DNA of 56,212 bases from Thiotrichaceae bacterium (lineage in GTDB: Bacteria > Pseudomonadota > Gammaproteobacteria > Beggiatoales > Beggiatoaceae), in the NCBI GenBank assembly GCA_011391085.1, contig JAABRD010000035.1, forward strand, positions 1 through 56,212. The letters run 5' to 3'. This document shows positions 37,001-45,277 of this stretch, in pieces (position 1 is the stretch's first letter; each line of letters begins with the position of its first letter). A program made the translations under genes and the position numbers. The notes below the pieces were generated by a model that was not told the DNA's origin, did no database searches, and worked only from the letters and a program-made list of their open reading frames with translations.

Positions 37001-37126
37001 AATGTCAATGCCCTCAATACGTTTGGAATCAGTGGTGCCACGGGTCAAATTCAGTTCAACCTGTTTGCGTTTTTGACTAAAATTCAACGAATTGTTCGGT
37101 TATTGGAGGGGGGGCAGGTAAGATGA
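34001..37126 (+). CDS. Unrecognised 1041-aa protein, first gene of the four-gene restriction-like operon
   Basis: I do not recognise a family. The first 600 residues or so look mainly helical and lack known motifs. The C-terminal 400 residues alternate strands and helices (KLAIVTVSTRV, VRDILYVAKAPFTSS, RPKLYFMSEEILLKML, LNLYPVFCDKYPIRMFGG, KIIMFLNIANGIAIK), like a Rossmann or RNase H type fold; a distant PIWI-like fold is one idea, unproven. There is no signal peptide or membrane segment, so it acts in the cytoplasm. An AAAGGA site precedes the ATG. Its stop overlaps the start of the methyltransferase gene by 4 bp, which ties it to the restriction genes. A target-recognition or effector subunit is my inference. 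Confidence 0.9.
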   Translation: MPSTLKPEGNYLLLKHDDLLRAILKAIQEDSPFKPTAKNLGINCLKVAETVYKKFANKHLDDLVRGRSSDFSHFGANPFEDDHQLREEVAKIYRQLHEQLDQLPSELWPKLLKTRADLGNEKENLFAAKNTLVPFKSQKGQLQPVTTGENAQGDKLFRAHLCRIRLTTSEALKFEIQEAILAHYKYLFDKQGDFDDSAWVEIQKRVKEFFSEANLNSPVFKGFQSLLDEKTLGLIKREAEIAYLECLLVDAKARGIPCAELETLVQNIRLVEEYINSPERTNEECIYHLTANHQCDLRDLLGNAEAFRELPVIGQIEGNLEERTGHEERVFVFGMRFKLNGVSNRPENLKKDRVYAYHLKKARDILSAVFSYNGGDNSVDTVRKLKDLELKKAIRVIFLYYIVFSNNAKKCLAFWQNTLSPLLSHQDMEGVSKLIKIIDKLLTKPNQAKPDENDSYEIEGTIITLILSTLQQLLNSKTGGSPYNKQKYLFLDKKLLNDNLEEVTTGILFAQCLRQTDLNSCLRYVRISEKQSPLASFFTIPFNFSFKDTFFMADRQRARNVQMTADLSEEAKFLPVLVQSQMFKSSEKPTVPEIESYQTPLMKTATVLIQLIPVKEVSGGDFKDFQAFIYRFTSALIFHLCLSAVCQKLSAQSQFYIPLVRIHTANEQDPIEHYLKAVTDAVAFLLNERYSIGTQGIQLVDLKGKQKSGLEYRITNARNSLYSFLPKRFEAPGLVPAFDKLAIVTVSTRVTDKMKYRKEDDKFVNLFGKVALLEKTGSNLFRLRQDLLTFADNRSKDEVYQQPNILLDTIDRLYGEYQVRDILYVAKAPFTSSLNLTATTSRPKLYFMSEEILLKMLENHKDLNLYPVFCDKYPIRMFGGSNLHALYIDEVSSIQSQLQMDEQRDSKIIMFLNIANGIAIKEKGEYFFNRVLSYSTLDKFYKDTTLDSRITERLVSPDSLARKTLIEFLCLVHAAAFEKTDSKTPIQLKLNPYEDILGDENVNALNTFGISGATGQIQFNLFAFLTKIQRIVRLLEGGQVR

Positions 37127-38151
37127 GTCATGGCAACTACATAAAACGGATTAACGACTCACTTATTCCTAAAGTCCATCTAAATTGGCCCGTATTAGAT
37201 TTATTCGCCGGTAGCGGTGGTCTTTCGCTTGGTTTTGAAGCGGTGGGATTTCCAACGACAGGTTACGAGAAGGACCGTCACGCGGTGGAAACTTATAATC
37301 GAAACCTGGAGGGACATTGTTTTGAGCAAACTTTGACCTGTGATACCCAGTTTGAAACTCCTTATGAGGTTATCATCGGCGGCCCTCCTTGCCAACCTTT
37401 TAGTGTTGGTGGCCACCAAAAGGGTAAGAAGGATGAACGCAACGGTTTCCCCATTTTTATTAATGCGGTAAGACAATTGAAACCCCAAATTTGGTTGTTT
37501 GAGAACGTGCGAGGAATGCTTTATTCTAATAAAGGCTACTTTGCAGAAATCCTTCGTGAATTAACCGCCGAAGGTTATCTGATTGAATATCAACTATTGA
37601 ATGCGGTCAATTATGGTGTGCCCCAAACTCGGGAACGATTGTTTGTGGTGGGACATCACGGTAAGTTTACCTTTCCCTCTCCTGAGGCCAACCCGGTCAC
37701 TGTTGGTGACGCAATTGGTGATTTGATTGAAACTATTCAAGATGACAGCAAGATTTTGACACCTTCAATGGATCGATACGTGGCCAATTATGAACGTGCT
37801 TCGCAATGTCTCAGACCCAGAGATATCTACTTAGACAAACCTGCCAGGACCCTAACCTGCCGCAACATTGCAGCGCCGACAGGGGATATGCAAAGAGTTC
37901 GGTTGCAAGAGGGCAAACGTCGACGTCTGGTGGTGAGAGAAGCGGCACGTTTACAAAGTTTTCCAGACTGGTTTGAATTTTGTGGCACGGAAACACAACA
38001 GTATTATCAAATTGGAAATGCTGTACCACCGTTGTTGGCTTATCATTTGGCCACTGCCGTTAGAAATTATTTGGTGATGACAGGTCGAGTTGAATCAGAA
38101 AGTATCGAGAAGTTAGTTCAACCCCAATTGACTCAAATGAGTTTATTTTAA
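37123..38151 (+). CDS. Cytosine-C5 DNA methyltransferase of the four-gene operon
   Basis: The 342-aa enzyme has m5C motif I (LDLFAGSGGLSLGFEAVG, residues 25-42), motif IV with C90 (GGPPCQPFSVGG), ENVR (127-130), VNYGVPQTRERLFVVG and the closing YYQIGNAVPPLLAYHL. The target-recognition region (about 200-270) is short. It is intact and should protect the host DNA from the neighbouring nuclease. It is only distantly similar to the other m5C enzyme at 26585-27649. It overlaps the upstream gene and is 6 bp from the endonuclease gene. Confidence 0.95.
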   Translation: MSHGNYIKRINDSLIPKVHLNWPVLDLFAGSGGLSLGFEAVGFPTTGYEKDRHAVETYNRNLEGHCFEQTLTCDTQFETPYEVIIGGPPCQPFSVGGHQKGKKDERNGFPIFINAVRQLKPQIWLFENVRGMLYSNKGYFAEILRELTAEGYLIEYQLLNAVNYGVPQTRERLFVVGHHGKFTFPSPEANPVTVGDAIGDLIETIQDDSKILTPSMDRYVANYERASQCLRPRDIYLDKPARTLTCRNIAAPTGDMQRVRLQEGKRRRLVVREAARLQSFPDWFEFCGTETQQYYQIGNAVPPLLAYHLATAVRNYLVMTGRVESESIEKLVQPQLTQMSLF

Positions 38152-38157
38152 TTTGAT

Positions 38158-39156
38158 ATGAAATATTTAACCAAAAGCACGAAATCCACCCAGGTTCTTA
38201 ACCTCATAGAACAAGCCATTGATATTTTGGTTGCCGTTGATATTCCTACGGATAACCAAACCCAAAGAAGTTTAGAACGTATGGCGATGGCATTTTTGGC
38301 AGTAGCAGGCGTAACCAAACAATGGCAAGAGGCGCAAGGTTTTGAGGAAGGGCGAATTTTAAAAACGAGGGAGATTATTACCTTCATCAACGCTAATTTT
38401 GAAGAACATATTTCTAGTGGTTCGTATGATGATATACGCCGCAAAGATTTGAAATTGTTGGTACTGGCCGGCTTGATTTGGAACAGTGCCAATAATCCTA
38501 ATGCGGCTACCAATGACCCTACTCGTGGTTACACGCTAGAAACCGGTTTCAAAAATTTGGTTAGAACTTATGGTACTGCCCATTGGAAAAGCGGTCTATC
38601 AGAATTTCTCAAAAACCGAACCTCTTTAAAAGTACAACTTGCTAGAAAACGTGTTATTAAAACGGTTCCTGTAACCTTGCTTGACGGTAAAACACTAAGA
38701 TTTTCCCCTGGACCACACAATGAGTTACAAAAACTCATTATAGAAGAATTTTTACCTCGGTTTGGCAAAGGTTGTCAAGTGCTGTATATTGGTGATACCG
38801 CTAACAAAATACTATATATTGACCAGTCGTGGTTGGATTCTCTAAATTTTTTCGAACTGGCCCACGATAAACTGCCCGATATTATTGCTTACCAACCTCA
38901 AAAGAATTGGCTTTATCTCATTGAAGCAGTTCACAGTGGCGGTGTAATTTCTGAAGTGAGAATGTTGGAACTTAAACAACTGACACAGACCTGTAAAGCA
39001 GAAATTATTTTTGTAACGGCATTTCTCAATCGAACTGAATTTCGCAAATGGTCCGCTGAAATAGCCTGGGAAACTGAAGTATGGATAGCCAGCACTCCTG
39101 ACCACCTCATTCACTTCAATGGTGGAAAATTTTTAGGCCCTTACCGCAACCAATAA
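38158..39156 (+). CDS. BsuBI/PstI-family restriction endonuclease
   Basis: The 332-aa protein follows the BsuBI/PstI family across its C-terminal half: RFSPGPHNELQKLIIEEFLP (181-200), VLYIGDTANK (208-217), KLPDIIAY (238-245), LYLIEAVHSGG (252-262), VTAFLNRTEF and AWETEVWIASTPDHLIHFNG (303-322). D241 and E256 are the likely catalytic acids of its PD-(D/E)XK-like centre. Known members cut palindromic sites and are paired with adenine methyltransferases; this one has a cytosine-C5 partner and two large extra subunits. The N-terminal half (helical, GVTKQWQEAQGFEEG) corresponds to the family's recognition part. Confidence 0.93.
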   Translation: MKYLTKSTKSTQVLNLIEQAIDILVAVDIPTDNQTQRSLERMAMAFLAVAGVTKQWQEAQGFEEGRILKTREIITFINANFEEHISSGSYDDIRRKDLKLLVLAGLIWNSANNPNAATNDPTRGYTLETGFKNLVRTYGTAHWKSGLSEFLKNRTSLKVQLARKRVIKTVPVTLLDGKTLRFSPGPHNELQKLIIEEFLPRFGKGCQVLYIGDTANKILYIDQSWLDSLNFFELAHDKLPDIIAYQPQKNWLYLIEAVHSGGVISEVRMLELKQLTQTCKAEIIFVTAFLNRTEFRKWSAEIAWETEVWIASTPDHLIHFNGGKFLGPYRNQ

Positions 39157-39167
39157 TTCACACTAAT

Positions 39168-42100
39168 ATGAACAACCTCTTAATTGACGATTTTGGTTTA
39201 GTGCTTGAACTAGGAGTCAACGTTGGTCTCCTCACCGCTTTACGTCGGGTAGTCACGGAAAAAGCTATCTCGTCTGCGGTTCCCGACCTCTATCAAAGTG
39301 AACTTCAAAGTCTGAGACTCACCCAAATTCGCACTTACTTTTTAGAGACTGCCAGACGCAATGGCATTGTGGATAACTATTTCCTAAAAACGCTGGAAAC
39401 TTTGGTGAACTATCTATTTTTCTTAGGTTTCCACAAGGGCGTTAGCTTTTTGAGAGAATATTGTCAAACGCTACCTGACTCAACCAGTGTGTTGTATATT
39501 CAATGCAATTTACAACAGTTACCAAAACCCGCTTCGCCGGTCAAATCGTCTGCCTGGTTTTCCAAATTAGATTCCTTATGGACTCAACATCTGGGTTGTC
39601 AAACAGCACCACTTTATGAATCATATCAAGCCACTGGAGAATTTTTACGGGCCGATACGCTGTTCGTTTTTAAGTTAACTGACAGTTTATCCATCAAGTA
39701 CCGTATCCTGGCATTAGACATAGGTTTGTTTTCTTTCAAATTTTTAGAAGAGATACCGAATCTACAAGATGCTAGAGAAATCAAGCAACGTATCATCCAC
39801 ACCATTAATTACTTGCGTCAAAAAACTGCCTTTGAAAGACTTGCTATTGATATTAATAATGAGAACCTATCAACACCTCCGCTGTTTTCCTCAACACTGG
39901 ACCGCTACCTGGAAGCCTTTAATCGCAATGAAAAGGACAGTTATAAAATGGTGCAGGCAGGTGGTTATGCGTATAGTTTTCTGACGTGTTGGAAACAATT
40001 ATGTCCTCAATTAAAGGAGGAGGAGATAGAACTTCATGCCATAGGATTGACCGATAGAGCCTATCATGGTATGTTTGCCCGTTCTCCAGCAGAGTTTGCA
40101 ATATTTCAAAAAATTTATGCCAGGGCCAAAACAGTCAGCCGGTCTTCTCAACGAGAAGTGGGTTATGAAGCAACGCGAGAACATCAGCAACGGCAACTGT
40201 TTACGCTAATTAGTAGCAATTTTGCCCGGACGTTCAAACCCAATCCGTATAACCACGTACAATGTGACTTGCCAGCACTTCAAGCATTGGAAGAGTTTTT
40301 AAAGACCACGCCACCACCTGCCACAGGGACTGCTAATTATCAAGCTACCTACACCGAAACCTTGAAAGGTTTTAAGAGTACCGCAGACCGGCTAGAAGAT
40401 GAATGGTTGTCTAAGCATCATTTGCCCATAGCACTGACTTTCCGGCAAGCCCATCAACAACTGATTTGGAGGGCGTTAGCAACAGATGAGTTATTATTAT
40501 TTTTGACCGGGCATCCAGGCATTGGAAAAACGACGGCAGTCCTTGACTATCTGTTAGCACCCCCCCAATCTGAAGAAGGTTTCTTATTTTTTTATCTGAG
40601 TCCACGAATTCAGGTGAACCGCGATATTATTGAAAAGGTACACAAAAATTCAGAAGGGGTGAAAGACAAACTGATTTGTATTCATTCCAGTAGTACCTTG
40701 ATTACCAACTATGGTCAACGTCCCGTGATTAAATATGTGAGTTCCATAAAATTACCTGACTCATTGGTCATTCCTGCGACCGTTCCCAATAAATATAGAG
40801 AGTTGAGATTGGTAGCTGACAGTGATAATGAGGAGGTTCGCTTCAGCAGTAAATCTCGTACTCAATCGAGTAATGACCGAGATATTTACTGTCAGGACCG
40901 TGAACGTCAAGGGGTACTCAATACTTTGTGTACTGCGATTTCGACACTCCGGCAAAGTCCAGCAATTCCCAGAAATATCATCGCCACTGCCACTCTGCAA
41001 TCGCTGAAATTAATAGGTGGGCGAAAGACTTCGGAACACTTTAAAAAAATTTTTGCCGAGGCTTTTACTGACAAAGAGTTAAGAAATTTGGATGAAACGA
41101 AACTTCAAACCATTGCCCAACAGACTCCACATCTGGTATTTATGATAGATGAAATTATCGGCGACAGTGGTGGTGTAGAATTTTTGCACGAGTTAGTCAA
41201 TTTCGTGAAAACATTTGGCTTAGATAACCACTTCAAAGTGAAAATTATCGTAGCCGATGCTTCCATTGTGGGTACCGATGTGATTCAACAACATCTGCTA
41301 AATAAGGAAGAGAGTCCGGCCAAAATTTTATATCGCCCGTTCACTCCCCAGGATGACCAGCCGTTAACGTTTGAATCTATGGCACTGACCATTGGCCATC
41401 GTCGTCTGCTGGCCACTCTCATTAATGCCAATAGCTTCCCAGCACGGGAGTTGACCGTTACCTATAAAATTGCCTTTGACACGCAGCAGTCATTAGATGA
41501 TAAAATCAGTTACCCTCTCCCCGCTGTGGAAGAGAAGCAACAACAGGTTTTAGTTGAAGATATAATGCAATTGTTGACCGCCCCAGAATCTGGGCAATTG
41601 ATTGTTTATATTCAAGATATTCAAAGGCTAACAAAGTTGATTTTTGCCCTTGAAGAACGACTGGATCACTTTGTGGAAGCGACTGACTACCTCATTATTC
41701 ATTCACGCATCTTAGACCCAGACCGCCGACAGATTCGTTCATGTAAAGATTCCGTGCGCGTTATTTTTATGACCTCTTCGGCTAGTCGCGGGATTACGTT
41801 TGCAGGCGTGAGACACATTTTTATTGAAGTACCTAGATTCCAGGTCGAACAGAATCTGATGGAAATTGTACAAACCATTTATCGCGGCCGTGGCGGTGAC
41901 TCCGACGCCCATCGTCAATTAGAACAACAAACTCGTTGGCTTACGCTTTATTTTCATCAGACGATTTACTATGGGTCTTCTGTTCAATTGAAGGAACGTT
42001 ATCGAGAAAGTACAATGTCAATGATGAGTGTCCTCTTATTGACGCGGGCCGCGATTAAAACGAGGATGTATGGTTATGGCAACCTTGGTAAATACCCTTT

Positions 42101-42992
42101 ACGCATCATTCCAGTGGGGGACAAATATATTGATACGGTAGGCAGTTCCTTACTCACGGAGGTCAAACAATTGTACGATGAAATTGGCAAAGAATTGCGC
42201 AACAGTGTTCTTGCCAGTCGTGCTAAACAAGGTGACTATGAGAATGCGTTGGCCCTCTTACGTGAAGACCTCGCTTTGGTATTCAAAGACGTTCTCATAC
42301 GTGTCAAGCATGGAATCTTGCCCCAATTGACCGATTCTGGTAAACTCTTCTTCCAACAAGCTGATGCTGATTTTGCAAAATTAGTCAACAGCATGGTTAC
42401 GGAACCCTATTATATAGAAGGAGACTTGTTGATTTTTCAGGCCCCTCAGAGTCGTGAGATTGTCAGTATGTTGAAAGACGTGTTAGAACAGGCCAATCAT
42501 GTCAATTTGGTAAAACGTTTATATGCCATGGGTTCAAAGGAGAATTATCCGGACCGTCTAAAAATGGCGTTACGAAAAATGGCAAAGGAACTTGAAAAAA
42601 TTCAAGAGGCTTGGAAACAAACTGATAATAGCCAGCAAATTCATAGTTCCTATCGGAATACCGACCAATTTGTAGCTTTGCCCTTGCCGGCGTTGTTTGA
42701 CCCAATGACGTTTTCAAAATATTTTTCTGATGCACGCGCCCGAAGTTATGAAATGGAAACTACGAAACATGACGCTTATCGTGAGATTTTAGAACATTTT
42801 TTAAGAGTGTTCTATCCACTGAACGGTAGTTTGCCGCTAGATAACGATTACCTTGACTTTCCGTTTTTGTTATTTCGGTGCAACAACCTGATTAATAGAA
42901 GAAAACAGCATTTTGATAGACGTTATTGGTTTTCTTCCACAGACTTCAATGTGGTGAATTTGATTTTATCGCAACAGGAAGAGGAGAAATAG
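39168..42992 (+). CDS. Large SF2-type helicase/ATPase of the four-gene operon
   Basis: This 1274-aa protein has Walker A GHPGIGKTT (448-456), a DEAD-like Walker B MIDE (659-662), a motif-V-like SSASRGITF (about 870-878) and a motif-VI-like QTIYRGRGG (902-910), which together suggest a superfamily 2 helicase or translocase. The first 440 residues and the last 350 show no motif I recognise; the latter are helical. It begins 11 bp after the endonuclease gene and ends the operon. An ATP-driven motor next to a PstI-like nuclease suggests ATP-dependent restriction, or remodelling of invading DNA. Confidence 0.9.
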   Translation: MNNLLIDDFGLVLELGVNVGLLTALRRVVTEKAISSAVPDLYQSELQSLRLTQIRTYFLETARRNGIVDNYFLKTLETLVNYLFFLGFHKGVSFLREYCQTLPDSTSVLYIQCNLQQLPKPASPVKSSAWFSKLDSLWTQHLGCQTAPLYESYQATGEFLRADTLFVFKLTDSLSIKYRILALDIGLFSFKFLEEIPNLQDAREIKQRIIHTINYLRQKTAFERLAIDINNENLSTPPLFSSTLDRYLEAFNRNEKDSYKMVQAGGYAYSFLTCWKQLCPQLKEEEIELHAIGLTDRAYHGMFARSPAEFAIFQKIYARAKTVSRSSQREVGYEATREHQQRQLFTLISSNFARTFKPNPYNHVQCDLPALQALEEFLKTTPPPATGTANYQATYTETLKGFKSTADRLEDEWLSKHHLPIALTFRQAHQQLIWRALATDELLLFLTGHPGIGKTTAVLDYLLAPPQSEEGFLFFYLSPRIQVNRDIIEKVHKNSEGVKDKLICIHSSSTLITNYGQRPVIKYVSSIKLPDSLVIPATVPNKYRELRLVADSDNEEVRFSSKSRTQSSNDRDIYCQDRERQGVLNTLCTAISTLRQSPAIPRNIIATATLQSLKLIGGRKTSEHFKKIFAEAFTDKELRNLDETKLQTIAQQTPHLVFMIDEIIGDSGGVEFLHELVNFVKTFGLDNHFKVKIIVADASIVGTDVIQQHLLNKEESPAKILYRPFTPQDDQPLTFESMALTIGHRRLLATLINANSFPARELTVTYKIAFDTQQSLDDKISYPLPAVEEKQQQVLVEDIMQLLTAPESGQLIVYIQDIQRLTKLIFALEERLDHFVEATDYLIIHSRILDPDRRQIRSCKDSVRVIFMTSSASRGITFAGVRHIFIEVPRFQVEQNLMEIVQTIYRGRGGDSDAHRQLEQQTRWLTLYFHQTIYYGSSVQLKERYRESTMSMMSVLLLTRAAIKTRMYGYGNLGKYPLRIIPVGDKYIDTVGSSLLTEVKQLYDEIGKELRNSVLASRAKQGDYENALALLREDLALVFKDVLIRVKHGILPQLTDSGKLFFQQADADFAKLVNSMVTEPYYIEGDLLIFQAPQSREIVSMLKDVLEQANHVNLVKRLYAMGSKENYPDRLKMALRKMAKELEKIQEAWKQTDNSQQIHSSYRNTDQFVALPLPALFDPMTFSKYFSDARARSYEMETTKHDAYREILEHFLRVFYPLNGSLPLDNDYLDFPFLLFRCNNLINRRKQHFDRRYWFSSTDFNVVNLILSQQEEEK

Positions 42993-43112
42993 TCTTGGTC
43001 GTGTTTCACGGTGAATCGCAGAGTGGCAAATTTTTAAATGGTGCGTGGGACGCACCCTACTTATCGCACTCAGGAACTTCACCCCTACTACTTATTACCG
43101 GAGTTATTGATT

Positions 43113-43276
43113 ATGTCTAATCTCCCTATAACATCCAATTTTTAGTGGAACGTTTTAGCAGCCAGTTAGAAACCTGTCAACAAGCTGATTATAACGAAAC
43201 CCAAACTCGCATTGACTTCATCAACCCCTTGTTTCCGGCATTAGGCTGGGATGTTAATAATGAAAAAGGTCAGTAT
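43113..43276 (+). pseudogene. Fragment of an Eco57I-type restriction protein
   Basis: An ATG at 43113 opens MSNLPITSNF and stops in a run of five T; in the next frame LVERFSSQLETCQQADYNET follows, then TRIDFINPLFPALGWDVNNE, the characteristic N-terminus of Eco57I/type IIL restriction-modification proteins. One missing T would join the two. The sequence then passes into a TGGGCAACAGGTTTATCGTT repeat and the rest of the gene is gone. The remaining part of 42993-43408 holds only repeats. Confidence 0.75.
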
Positions 43277-43408
43277 TTGTATGGTGGGCAACAGGTTTAT
43301 CGTTGCCCACCACTTTGCTGAATAGGTGGGCAAAGAAACACTTGCCCACCCTACACGGTTTGAAACCTGTTATTAACCCAATGTGGTCCAAAACGTGTTT
43401 TGAACTCC

Positions 43409-44410
43409 TTAACCTATCTTTACCACCACTCGTCCTTGTATTTGACCTTGTAAAATCTTGTCAATATAAACCTTGTTGAGACTTTCCAAATCAGTGTCAA
43501 TGACCAGTTGTGACAAATTATCCAGTTTCCATTCGCCTGCAAGTCGTTCCCAAATTTGGGTTCGAGAATCGCCAGGACATTGGGCTGAATCGATTCCCAA
43601 TAAGTTGACTCCTCTTAAAATAAAAGGAAACACCGTGAGAGATAGGTTGGGGGAAGCAACCAATCCACAGCAGGCCACGAGGCCACGGTATTGGGTAGAT
43701 TTTATGGCATGGGTCAAAATCTCTCCCCCTACGGTGTCCAGTACGCCGGCCCAACGGCTTTTCAACAGGGAACGTTTGGGGTCATCTTGTAACCCCGTTC
43801 GGTCTATCACTTCCTTTGCCCCTAAGGTGTGGAGAAAGGCTTTCGATTGCGGTTTGCCGGTGGCCGCCACCACTTGATAACCTAATTTGGCGAACAGGGC
43901 CACACCGATGCTACCGACTCCTCCTGTGGCACCTGTGACCAAGACTTCCCCTTGGTCGGGACGCAAACCAACGTGTTGTAGTTGCAACACCGACTGGGCC
44001 GCGGTAAAACCGGCGGTGCCATAAATCATACTGTCCTTTAGGGAGAGGTTCTTAGGTAACTTGACCACCCAGGTAGCAGGGACTCGGATGTATTCGGCCC
44101 AGGCACCGTCGGTGTTCATGCCTAAATCATAACCGGTGACAATCACTTCTTCTCCTGTTTGAAAATCGGCATGTTGACTGTCAGCCACCACGCCTGCGGC
44201 GTCAATACCGGGGGTATGCGGATACGTTTTCGTAACCCCCTTGTTGCCCGTTGCAGACAAGGCGTCTTTGTAGTTGAGAGAAGAATAAGCCACCTTGACC
44301 AGTACTTCTCCATTAGGTAAATCTTGAAGAGGGCGGTTAATAAGACTTCTTTCAAACGTATGTAGCGGCGTTTCTGTCACCCGAAGGGCTGTAAACGAGG
44401 TATTAGTCAT
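43409..44410 (-). CDS. YhdH/YhfP-family quinone oxidoreductase (acrylyl-CoA reductase-like)
   Basis: A 333-aa zinc-free medium-chain dehydrogenase/reductase. It has SSLNYKDALSATG and TPGIDAAGVV near the N-terminus, the cofactor motif VTGATGGVGSIGVALFAKLG, and the family segment ACCGLVASPNLSLTVFPFIL followed by RGVNLLGIDS. Enzymes of this group (AcuI) reduce acryloyl-CoA to propionyl-CoA with NADPH. The start at 44410 is favoured because it matches the family length; the frame extends to 44482 through a repeat. It overlaps the RHH gene by 8 bp. Confidence 0.9.
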   Translation of the reverse strand: MTNTSFTALRVTETPLHTFERSLINRPLQDLPNGEVLVKVAYSSLNYKDALSATGNKGVTKTYPHTPGIDAAGVVADSQHADFQTGEEVIVTGYDLGMNTDGAWAEYIRVPATWVVKLPKNLSLKDSMIYGTAGFTAAQSVLQLQHVGLRPDQGEVLVTGATGGVGSIGVALFAKLGYQVVAATGKPQSKAFLHTLGAKEVIDRTGLQDDPKRSLLKSRWAGVLDTVGGEILTHAIKSTQYRGLVACCGLVASPNLSLTVFPFILRGVNLLGIDSAQCPGDSRTQIWERLAGEWKLDNLSQLVIDTDLESLNKVYIDKILQGQIQGRVVVKIG

Positions 44411-44702
44411 GGTGAGAAGTGAAAGGCGAAGAGTGAGTAGGTTCCGGACTAGAGGCTTCCGCCGCAGGCGGTGGCACGTCACCGGCTAAAACCGTGGTTC
44501 CAGCGTCAGGCTTTTCGTTTTCCGGGTCACAAGTTCCATTTTCCATCCCGATTTCTCCATATTCACGTAACCTGTTTGCGAGTGCCTCTTCAATAAAAGC
44601 CGAACGGCTTGGATAGCGGGCCATTTTAACCAGGACATCAATTTGGGTCAATAAATCTTTGGGCAAGGCGGTACTGATTCGAGTATGTGTTGTTTTTTTC
44701 AT
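44403..44702 (-). CDS. Ribbon-helix-helix protein with repeat-encoded C-terminus
   Basis: The 99-aa protein has a CopG-type ribbon-helix-helix domain in residues 5-48 (THTRISTALPKDLLTQIDVL, YPSRSAFIEEALANRL). The last third (from about AGTTVLAGDVPPPAAEASSP) is low-complexity and is encoded by a copy of the GGACTAGAGGCTT/GGCTAAAACC palindrome (about 44447-44490). The repeat has therefore extended or replaced the original end of the gene, in frame, up to the oxidoreductase start. It is probably a DNA-binding regulator or antitoxin; no toxin is adjacent. Confidence 0.75.
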   Translation of the reverse strand: MKKTTHTRISTALPKDLLTQIDVLVKMARYPSRSAFIEEALANRLREYGEIGMENGTCDPENEKPDAGTTVLAGDVPPPAAEASSPEPTHSSPFTSHHD

Positions 44703-45277
44703 GGTTACCTCAAAAGTCTATCGTTGACGGTGTTAACCTTTCTAAATTGTCGAAGTTTAGGAAAGCTAGGGATTGCCACAACGTCTTAGCTTTCCTAAAT
44801 CGGCGAGATTTAGGAAAACTAGAAGTTGCAATAAGCCATTTAAATATATTATCTAACGTGTCACTTTTCAACTCAAGTGGTTTTAAATGAAAATATATTT
44901 TCATGGGCAAAGCGGTATATACTACGTCAAAATAGCGGGTTATATTCATTTCTTTACTTGTTGGTTGCGTGACGTTTTTTTTCACGCTATACTCCAGTTT
45001 TAGGTAGTGAGGCAATGTGGGTTCACTGTCTGAACTTTGATTAGAATGATTTTCAGATGGACTCTGATTAGTCAAGCCGCCTTTCAGAGTCCTCATTTAA
45101 TCATCTCAATCAGAGTTCCAGACCGCCGCGAAACCGCGCGATATTTCACCCAGATTGCATCACTACCCAATTTTAAAATAATACCTTATGTGTAATACCA
45201 TCTAATCAGTGGTTATTCAATAGATGAAATGGTGTTGCACACAAGGTTTATCTCACTTAATTTTAAGGAACTCAAAT
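44703..45277. other. Intergenic region: hairpins and a MITE
   Basis: It contains two copies of a TTTCCTAAA...TTTAGGAAA hairpin (about 44735-44818) and the MITE at 45003-45167. I see no gene. Promoters for the flanking divergent genes must lie here; none is clear. Confidence 0.6.
45003..45167. mobile_element. MITE of the GGTAGTGATGC family, copy in inverted orientation (165 bp)
   Basis: It is the reverse complement of the 840-1004 and 8636-8799 copies, with a few changes (GGTAGTGAGGCAATGTGGGT at its left end). The flanking octamers CAGTTTTA (44995-45002) and CAATTTTA (45168-45175) differ at one base, so this may be an older insertion. Confidence 0.85.

Noticed and set aside
39168-42992. Type I or type III restriction motor subunit
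   Set aside because: The motif spacing, length and partners (no HsdS, no Mod-type methylase) do not fit, although SF2-like motifs are shared.
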